A DNA stretch of 10,711 nucleotides from DATJHM01 sp035493895 (GTDB taxonomy: Bacteria > Chloroflexota > Ktedonobacteria > Ktedonobacterales > Ktedonobacteraceae). The translations under genes and the position numbers were made by a program. The stretch spans positions 1-10,711 of the forward strand of contig DATJHM010000280.1 in NCBI GenBank assembly GCA_035493895.1, read 5' to 3'. Each line of letters starts with the position of its first letter. Within the stretch, counting starts at the first letter, position 1. Below the pieces are notes generated by a model. That model made no database searches. It was not told the origin of the DNA and worked only from the letters and a program-made list of their open reading frames with translations. This document shows positions 5,980 to 10,711 of the stretch, one piece after another.

Positions 5980-7731
5980 TTAACGAACCGATTTCACCGG
6001 TAGAATAAAGACTGCGGCCAGCATCAGCAGAAGAGCTGTCACGGCATAGAGCAGCGTATAGTTATTGAAGACATCGAGGATAAAGCCTCCAAGCAGCGGT
6101 CCCACAATCAAAGGGATGAAGATCGCCGTATTGATCAGGCCAAGATCTTTACCACGAGCTGAAGCCCTTGGCAATACTTTGACGGCAATGGCCTGATCTA
6201 CCGCCAGGAACATGCCAAACCCGATGCCAACAAATATGGATGAAATGATAAAGGCAGGCCAGGTCGTGGCGAATGCAATACTCAGTAAAGCAACACCCAT
6301 AACCAGAGCACCCACAATCACAAAGGGTTTGAGGCGCTGAATACGGTCGGCAACAATGCCACTCGTGAGCGCAGCAACGATCAGAGCAGCGGTCGTTACG
6401 GATGTGAACGTCGCAACCCCCTGGTCAGCGCGAGGAAGCTTGATCACATCCTGCAAATAGTAGAGTAGATAGGTAATCAACACCTGATAGCCAAAGAAGG
6501 CCAGACAGCGTGATAACCAGACGAAGCCAAAATCGGGATAAGTGCGCGGATTGACCCAGAAATCCGAAAAGAGTTTCGAGAAAGAGAACTGGAAAGGCTT
6601 CACCAGCGTGCGAGGAAGGCGTTTCTCGCGGAAGACGATCAGGAACAAGAGCACAAAGATACCAGAGGTAATAGCCAGAGCATAGTAGCCCTGATCGGGA
6701 TGGAGCAGAACGTTGGTGAGACGCGAGATCAGAATGATACCAACAGCACCTCCTACGAGCGGCGACATACCAACAAAAGCCGCGGTAGAGGCGCGCTGGG
6801 CGGGAGGAATTTGATCAGGAATGATTGCAGTACAAACAGCGAGAAGGCCATCAACCCAGAACTGGACGAGAATTTCCCCAAGCAGAACCATCCAGATAGA
6901 AGTAGCCATCCCCATGATAAAGAGACCAACCACCACACCAGCCGCGGTAATTAGCATCCACGAGCGTCTGCGTCCCCATGACCACGTCGTTCGATCGGAG
7001 ATTGCGCCGATGAGTGGTGAACCAAGGACGCCAGCAATGCCACCAACGGCAGAGATCAACGTAAAAGCGGCGATCTTATTGGTAGGATCCAGCAGAGCCA
7101 TCTGAGCAGGCAGGACCAATTGCTTGATGGTGACATTGTCTACACCAAGGACAATGGCCGCGATACCGAACAGAATGCGGTACAGCCAGGTCACATTGCG
7201 CGTGGGAGTTTGATAAAACTTCTCGGCCTCTGATAGTTCTTTTTTAGCAGCAGGAGTCTCTTCCACCACTGCCACGTCTGAAGCCACACTCTTAGCGGCT
7301 ACCGCAACCTCTTCCACCTCCGCTACATCATCAACAACTGCCGCAACCTCTTCCGCCACTGCCACGTCTGAAGCGGCTACCGCAACCTCTTCCGCCACTG
7401 CCACATCATCAACAACTGTTGCACCCTCTTCCACCACTGCCACGTCTGAAGCCACGCTCTCAGCGGCTACTACACCCTCTTCCACCGCTGCCACATCAAC
7501 AACTATTGCAACCTCTTCCGCCTCCGCCACGACTGAGGCGGCTACCGCAACCTCTTCCGCCTCCGCCACGACTGAGGTCACACGTTCAACAACCGGGGAG
7601 GCGTCCTCAACTACTATTGTTTCAGATATCGTACTATCGGCGGCAAGTGGAACGTCCTCAAGCGCCGTAGGGGATTGCGCATCCTGAGAGCCCGTTTGCT
7701 CTTCCGATGAAGAGTTCGTTGGCATGGTCAT
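5980..7731 (-). CDS. MFS permease (GPH/SLC45-like) with acidic repeat N-terminus
   Basis: The protein has 583 residues, well above the 400-450 usual for the family. Residues 1-46 are polar and S/T-rich. Residues 47-160 are a low-complexity run of V, A, E and D (for example DVAVAEEVAVAASDVAVAEE), with no K or R between 51 and 146. The membrane part runs from about 180 to 580, with a pattern consistent with 12 helices and motif A at 237-256 (GSPLIGAISDRTTWSWGRRR). The SDRT...WGRRR form resembles cation-coupled sugar symporters (GPH, SLC45); a second motif-A-like GIVADRIQRLKPF is at 458-470. AGGAG lies 5 nt from the ATG at 7729-7731, or 11 nt from ATG 7723-7725, both ahead of the extension, and no further methionine occurs until about residue 211, so the extension appears translated. 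Paired with a decarboxylase-type enzyme, it may import that enzyme's substrate. Confidence 0.8.
   Translation of the reverse strand: MTMPTNSSSEEQTGSQDAQSPTALEDVPLAADSTISETIVVEDASPVVERVTSVVAEAEEVAVAASVVAEAEEVAIVVDVAAVEEGVVAAESVASDVAVVEEGATVVDDVAVAEEVAVAASDVAVAEEVAAVVDDVAEVEEVAVAAKSVASDVAVVEETPAAKKELSEAEKFYQTPTRNVTWLYRILFGIAAIVLGVDNVTIKQLVLPAQMALLDPTNKIAAFTLISAVGGIAGVLGSPLIGAISDRTTWSWGRRRSWMLITAAGVVVGLFIMGMATSIWMVLLGEILVQFWVDGLLAVCTAIIPDQIPPAQRASTAAFVGMSPLVGGAVGIILISRLTNVLLHPDQGYYALAITSGIFVLLFLIVFREKRLPRTLVKPFQFSFSKLFSDFWVNPRTYPDFGFVWLSRCLAFFGYQVLITYLLYYLQDVIKLPRADQGVATFTSVTTAALIVAALTSGIVADRIQRLKPFVIVGALVMGVALLSIAFATTWPAFIISSIFVGIGFGMFLAVDQAIAVKVLPRASARGKDLGLINTAIFIPLIVGPLLGGFILDVFNNYTLLYAVTALLLMLAAVFILPVKSVR
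7255..7580 (-). repeat. Minisatellite encoding the permease N-terminal repeats
   Basis: Repeats lie within the coding frame. One unit of 39 bp (13 codons), containing CAACCTCTTCCGCC, repeats nearly perfectly with copies starting at 7508 and 7547. Related, more diverged units fill the rest. A longer segment around 7273 recurs around 7441, 168 bp away. Both periods are multiples of three, so copy-number changes would keep the frame. Confidence 0.75.
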
Positions 7732-7767
7732 GAGTTCTCCTTTTGTTGCAAAACAAATAATAATGCG

Positions 7768-7795
7768 ATAATTCGCCTATGATTTCTATGGGCAA
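7768..7795 (-). promoter_or_regulatory. Weak candidate promoter for the permease operon
   Basis: On the minus strand TTGCCC (7790-7795) is followed after 16 bp by AATTAT (7768-7773). Both hexamers are only four-of-six matches and the spacing is short. It sits about 40 bp upstream of the start codon, a sensible position, but promoters further upstream are possible. Confidence 0.22.
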
Positions 7796-7910
7796 TCAGA
7801 CGAAGAACTCGGCCGTAAAAAGATTTTGTCGAGCAGGATAGATCTGTAACAACAAACTTTTCTATGATCATCATCGTCCCCGCACATTCCACGCGATCTC
7901 CATCTGATCA

Positions 7911-7942
7911 ATTTGTAAAAATATTTATACCAATATACAAAT
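7911..7942. promoter_or_regulatory. Candidate operator, ATTTGTA-N18-TACAAAT
   Basis: Two exact 7-bp arms (7911-7917 and 7936-7942) flank an A/T-rich spacer. A second inverted repeat, CCATAT-N7-ATATGG (7946-7964), lies 3 bp further. Both are upstream of the permease operon and may bind a dimeric regulator. No regulator gene is adjacent. Confidence 0.35.
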
Positions 7943-8448
7943 AGCCCATATAGCGAATATATGGATCTTCTTTCTCCTAGCAAGGAGAAACGTGCTTCTG
8001 GCGAGGTAATGACCTATAAGTACTATGTCAAAAGACAAGGACTCGGATTAGTATGTCCTGAGCACTATAGACCTCTCCAGCACAGACCTCCCCCTAAGAG
8101 GCCAAACATAATCGACGGATCGATTACGAAAAACGAGCAGAATCCTTTTCCAGTTGATTAATCTGGTGGAATTTTGCGCAATTGGGTGAAGCTCACACAT
8201 TCAGACAGAGATAGTTCCTGAAATATGCGCTGCTCAAATTTCATGCCAGGTAGTACATTTTCTAGTAGTTTCTTTCGGTACAACTACCTTACTATACGTA
8301 TTTATCTACCCGACTAATCATATATACTATCATAGTATGCTTGCTTTGCTGCCTTAGCGCCCTCTATATAGTATATAAAATTTATTAAAATTGAGCATAA
8401 AAAAATCATTAAAAATTTTATATGTATCTATGCATAAGAAAATTTTAT

Positions 8449-8457
8449 TGTTATACT
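8449..8457 (+). promoter_or_regulatory. Extended -10 promoter for the gene at 8530
   Basis: TGTTATACT fits the extended -10 form TGnTATAAT with one mismatch. The expected -35 position (about 8429-8434, TATGCA) is poor, which is common for extended -10 promoters. The preceding 80 bp are very A/T-rich (including ATATAAAATTT repeats) and may serve as an UP-like element. Transcription would begin near 8464. Confidence 0.4.
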
Positions 8458-8529
8458 GGACAAAAGTATAGAGAAAACAACAAAAATGCCAGATGCCACA
8501 AAGAGTGTTTGCATAGAGGAGGTTAATCC

Positions 8530-9081
8530 GTGTATCCCATTGATCTCCAGACGATTTTACAAGTATTTGCGAATCAGAGTGGAGAATTGCGAACTACCGT
8601 GCGGCAAGTGGCAAATGTTAAAGGAGAGTGTCAGGCACTGGTCGTTTTATCACTGGGGAAAGTAGTATCGTGCACAATCCAGCAGGGTGGAAGACCTGTG
8701 CTCGTAGGCGAAGACGCCTTCCGCATGCTTGTTCGAGCGGGGATTCTGCAATGGGAGTATACGCCCACCTCTCCATCAGCATCGTTGCCATCAAACCGAG
8801 AACAGAGTCCAGTTCCAACCCGTCCAGCGGAAACGTCGCCAGCACTACCTCCTCGGCAATATGATGCGCCAGGTATGCCAGCAGGGACTATTCCTGTACA
8901 GGCGCGTCCGATACCCGCAGGAGAATTTGCGACCTGGCCGCGTTTACACCGTTTTGTCTATCAGCTTTCTACTGGCGATAAAACGGCTGAAGACATTGCA
9001 CGTATATTGTCAGCGCCACCAGAACGAGTGAGAACGGCTCTCCTCTCTCTAGTCAATTTGAGGGCCATTTATTTACGATGA
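8530..9081 (+). CDS. PATAN-like N-terminal module with proline-rich linker and winged-helix-like C-terminus
   Basis: This 183-residue protein has no close family that I can name. Residues 1-77 look like a small alpha/beta module ending GKVVSCTIQQGG...EDAFRMLVRAGILQWEY, which resembles the DUF4388/PATAN domain in pattern. Residues 78-132 are a disordered linker rich in P, S and T. Residues 136-183 (WPRLHRFVYQLSTGDKTAEDIARILSAPPERVRTALLSLVNLRAIYLR) form a helix-turn-helix-like pattern of the 'G-x-x-T-x-x-x-I-A-x-x-L' kind found after PATAN domains. It starts with GTG, decided by a strong GAGGAGG 7 nt upstream (8516-8522). It lies 131 bp before the HAMP-like membrane protein on the same strand. 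A role in signalling or polarity, as for other PATAN proteins, is only a guess. It has no signal peptide. Confidence 0.72.
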   Translation: MYPIDLQTILQVFANQSGELRTTVRQVANVKGECQALVVLSLGKVVSCTIQQGGRPVLVGEDAFRMLVRAGILQWEYTPTSPSASLPSNREQSPVPTRPAETSPALPPRQYDAPGMPAGTIPVQARPIPAGEFATWPRLHRFVYQLSTGDKTAEDIARILSAPPERVRTALLSLVNLRAIYLR

Positions 9082-9085
9082 GCAT

Positions 9086-9102
9086 TATCAAGCTACTTGA
9101 TA
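9086..9102. repeat. Short hairpin after the PATAN-like gene
   Basis: TATCAAG and CTTGATA form a perfect 7-bp stem with a 3-nt loop, 5 bp after the stop codon. There is no following T-run. It could attenuate read-through into the next gene. A second inverted repeat, CGATAAA-N8-TTTATCG at 9149-9170, lies closer to the next start and may be an operator. Confidence 0.4.
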
Positions 9103-9212
9103 GATAATAGAGCATATATCCCATTTTTACACCAGCAAACCAATCTATCGATAAAATGCTTTATTTATCGCAAATAAACTCAGAGTAAAGAATAAAAGGA
9201 GTAAAAATATCC

Positions 9213-10364
9213 ATGAATATGCAAACACCACCTCCATTCGTGGATCAACAGCCTCTCAATGGGCAAGAGTCCAGGGACCCTACCATGCTCATTGCGCAGG
9301 ACCCCACGCGGAAACGGCAAGGGTCAGCCCTGACATGGTGGTATAGCTTAACGGCACCAAAGGAGCCGCCTGAAAATGCACCACTGATCGAACGAGAGCG
9401 TGCCCGCCGTGGACAACTCATCAGCACGGTCATGCTATTTGCTTCGATCCTATTTATACTGGGCACAGTAATCGGCATCTTTGGACCAAACCATTTTATC
9501 GCGGTTGCAACCGGGATGCTCCTGATTCTTACGGCTGTCTCATCCCAGTTTAATCGCAATGGATATACTAACGTCGCAGGCTTGATGATGCCGCTTGCGT
9601 TGAATGCGGCATTGATCGCAGTGATTATCATCACGCCGTTAAGTCCATCTTCTATACAAATCTATGATCTGCTTGTATTTGTTGAAGTCTTTGCGGCTTC
9701 CTTCATCGCACCCAATGGATGGCTGCTGGCATTAATTGCGCTCGCCAATATTGCTTTTATCGAAGCGGATATCACCTTCCAGGCACACACCCAGGCATTT
9801 GCAACGCTGCTTGCCACTGATGGCGTATCACTGCGTATTCGTCCCGTTATCATTCATATCGTTATTACCGGTGTTGCCTGGCTGTGGGTGCGTAGTGCCA
9901 GCCTCGCGCTTGCCCGAGCTGACCGCGCAGAAGTCATTGCCAATCTGGAACATATCGTTGCGGAACAGGAGAGATCAGTGGCGCAAGAAAAGCGACAATT
10001 AGACGAAAGCATCCAATCTATTGTCGAAACCCATATTAACGTCGCCAACGGCAATTTGAGCAGCCGCGTCCCTCTCTCTTCGGGGAACGTGCTCTGGAAG
10101 GTTGCGGGTCCGCTCAATAATCTCCTGGCTCGCTTCCAGCATATGCATCAGGATATTCAAGAAGCAAGACAGAAGGAGCAAGAGCTCTGGCGCACCAAGG
10201 AAGCGCTCACGCAGGCAATCTATATGATCAGATCTGCGAAGGCGGGACGGCGTGTGCCAGTACCTTCGCGAACTGGTACGGCCGTGGATAATCTCTTACA
10301 GGAGATCGATCCACTGATGCCGTACTATGATTCCAACCCTTCCAGCTCGAGGCCGCTGCAATAA
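9213..10364 (+). CDS. Six-helix membrane protein with HAMP-like domain and no output domain
   Basis: The protein has 383 residues. Residues 1-67 are a cytoplasmic, proline-rich and charged leader. About six hydrophobic helices follow: 68-90, 94-111, 120-141, 150-165, 168-186 and 209-232. A charged helix (about 233-268) leads into a HAMP-like segment at 274-311 (HINVANGNLSSRVPLSSGNVLWKVAGPLNNLLARFQH), with the expected G-N-L-S-x-R-V-P pattern and N-N-L-L second helix. Further on, IRSAKAGRRVPVPSRTGTAVDNLLQEI (339-365) resembles a second, shortened HAMP. No histidine kinase, methyl-accepting, cyclase or phosphatase domain follows; the tail is short and S/P-rich. AAAGGAG is 11 nt before the ATG. 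It probably senses membrane or cytoplasmic conditions and signals by protein contact, perhaps with the preceding gene product. Confidence 0.78.
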   Translation: MNMQTPPPFVDQQPLNGQESRDPTMLIAQDPTRKRQGSALTWWYSLTAPKEPPENAPLIERERARRGQLISTVMLFASILFILGTVIGIFGPNHFIAVATGMLLILTAVSSQFNRNGYTNVAGLMMPLALNAALIAVIIITPLSPSSIQIYDLLVFVEVFAASFIAPNGWLLALIALANIAFIEADITFQAHTQAFATLLATDGVSLRIRPVIIHIVITGVAWLWVRSASLALARADRAEVIANLEHIVAEQERSVAQEKRQLDESIQSIVETHINVANGNLSSRVPLSSGNVLWKVAGPLNNLLARFQHMHQDIQEARQKEQELWRTKEALTQAIYMIRSAKAGRRVPVPSRTGTAVDNLLQEIDPLMPYYDSNPSSSRPLQ

Positions 10365-10395
10365 GAGATACGCGAGAGATTTCATTGTTCGCGGC

Positions 10396-10440
10396 ATGCG
10401 TGCTGGGTGCGGAGAGGCATTCTCTGCACCCAGCACGCAT
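10396..10440. repeat. 20-bp inverted repeat with 5-nt loop
   Basis: Arms 10396-10415 and 10421-10440 match in 19 of 20 positions around GGCAT; the one mismatch would be a G:U pair in RNA. It begins 32 bp after the stop of the HAMP-like gene. No T-run follows on either strand, so it may be a repeat element or a 3' stabilising structure rather than a standard terminator. Confidence 0.75.
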
Positions 10441-10476
10441 CAACCGGAGAGGCGAGTGGGGCTCACGGGCAGGGGA

Positions 10477-10654
10477 CAATGTCACGTAAATACGCCTGTA
10501 CCCTGTGCCCATCGACCCCCACCCCTGTAGAGTCGCTGCTTGTCTGCAATGTCACGTAAATACGCCTGTACCCGGTCCCCATCGACCCCCACCCCTGTAG
10601 AGTCGCCGCTTGTCTGCAATGTCACGTAAATAAGCCTGTACCCGGTCCCCATCG
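10477..10654 (+). repeat. 70-bp tandem repeat, about 2.5 copies
   Basis: Units start at 10477, 10547 and 10617 with CAATGTCACGTAAATA. The first two are complete and differ at about three positions. The third keeps about 38 bp (to CCCCATCG) and then runs into the module at 10663. There are no unique spacers between units. Confidence 0.88.
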
Positions 10655-10662
10655 CCGACAAG

Positions 10663-10711
10663 ATGGCCGGTGGGGGCCGCGGACCGGCATAAAGCCCGGT
10701 CCCTACCTGTG
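10663..10711 (+). repeat. Structured hairpin module, copy 4 (stem with compensatory changes)
   Basis: The 5' box ATGGCCGGTGGG (10663-10674) is followed by a hairpin with stem GGACCG/CGGTCC (10681-10686 and 10697-10702), inner pairs GC/GC around ATAAA, one unpaired C, then CCTACCTGTG. The stem differs from the GGGCAG/CTGCCC of copies 1 and 2 at two positions, and both are compensated on the opposite arm. Confidence 0.72.

Larger units (their letters stand above)
7732..8529. other. AT-rich divergent regulatory spacer of about 0.8 kb
   Basis: No convincing gene is present. The spacer holds the start signals of the minus-strand permease operon and of the plus-strand gene at 8530. Inverted repeats seen: ATTTGTA-N18-TACAAAT (7911-7942), CCATAT-N7-ATATGG (7946-7964), an 8-bp stem with 4-nt loop TTTCTCCT/AGGAGAAA (7971-7990), AGGTAGT...ACTACCT (8248-8289) and ATATAAAATTT...AAATTTTATAT (8373-8423). 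A 66-codon open frame at 7961-8161 has no ribosome binding site and begins inside a palindrome. Confidence 0.6.
10365..10711. other. Repeat-filled non-coding end of window
   Basis: No gene is supported. The stretch consists of a long hairpin (10396-10440), a GTGGGGCTCACGGGCAGGGG fragment resembling the start of the structured module (10456-10475), 70-bp tandem repeats (10477-10654) and a full structured module (10663-10711), which reaches the window edge. Confidence 0.75.

Noticed and set aside
7419..7670. A plus-strand frame with PLPPLP repeats opposite the permease N-terminus
   Set aside because: The proline/leucine repeat is just the complementary reading of the acidic repeat coding region. 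There is no ribosome binding site, and the minus-strand frame continues into a clear MFS core.
7786..7983. A 65-codon minus-strand frame in the same spacer
   Set aside because: It has no ribosome binding site, an irregular composition, and overlaps the likely promoter and operator region of the permease.
7961..8161. A 66-codon plus-strand frame in the AT-rich spacer
   Set aside because: It has no ribosome binding site, its ATG lies in the arm of a palindrome, and the predicted peptide resembles nothing I recognise. An internal ATG at 8015 with a weak GAGG upstream is not enough to support a shorter version.
10228..10530. Short frames on both strands at the right end sharing a near-identical peptide
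   Set aside because: The shared peptide arises because both frames read through the two arms of the 20-bp inverted repeat; there is no sign of a real gene.
10477..10654. The 70-bp repeats as a CRISPR array
   Set aside because: The whole 70-bp unit is conserved, with no unique spacers, and no cas genes are near. They are plain tandem repeats.

Overview
The window most resembles a chromosomal segment of a Ktedonobacteria-type Chloroflexota bacterium. This rests on the protein styles (a LysR/MFS pair, a decarboxylase-type amidohydrolase, a HAMP-bearing membrane protein without an output domain), the GC-moderate genes, and the long spacers packed with GC-rich repeats. The taxonomic assignment is inference. 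There is no rRNA, tRNA, transposase, phage gene or CRISPR array.

Layout. (1) 1-2132: a LysR-type regulator, cut by the left edge, diverges from an MFS exporter-like gene. The shared spacer holds a T-N11-A dyad and a candidate promoter. (2) 2133-4099: a cytosolic SPFH/band-7 protein followed by a divergent NAD-kinase-fold protein, probably one unit. Its promoter and ribosome binding site overlap a perfect 21-bp inverted repeat. (3) 4100-4993: about 0.9 kb without a credible gene, filled with hairpins, direct repeats and copies of a structured module. (4) 4994-7731, minus strand: an MFS permease with a long acidic repetitive N-terminal extension, then, 29 bp downstream, an amidohydrolase of the aromatic-acid decarboxylase type. 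(5) 7732-8529: an AT-rich divergent regulatory spacer. (6) 8530-10364: a small PATAN-like/winged-helix-like protein and a six-helix membrane protein with a HAMP-like domain. (7) 10365-10711: a 20-bp hairpin, a 70-bp tandem repeat and another copy of the structured module found in region 3.

How the parts may work together: the LysR protein probably controls the adjacent exporter. The SPFH and NAD-kinase-like proteins look like a two-gene module of unknown role. The minus-strand pair looks like transport plus decarboxylation of a small (possibly aromatic) acid. The last pair looks like a signalling unit that would need outside partners. The most unusual items are a hairpin family (four copies in this window) whose stems differ by compensatory base changes, the palindrome that covers both transcription and translation start signals of the SPFH gene, and the minisatellite-encoded N-terminus of the second permease.
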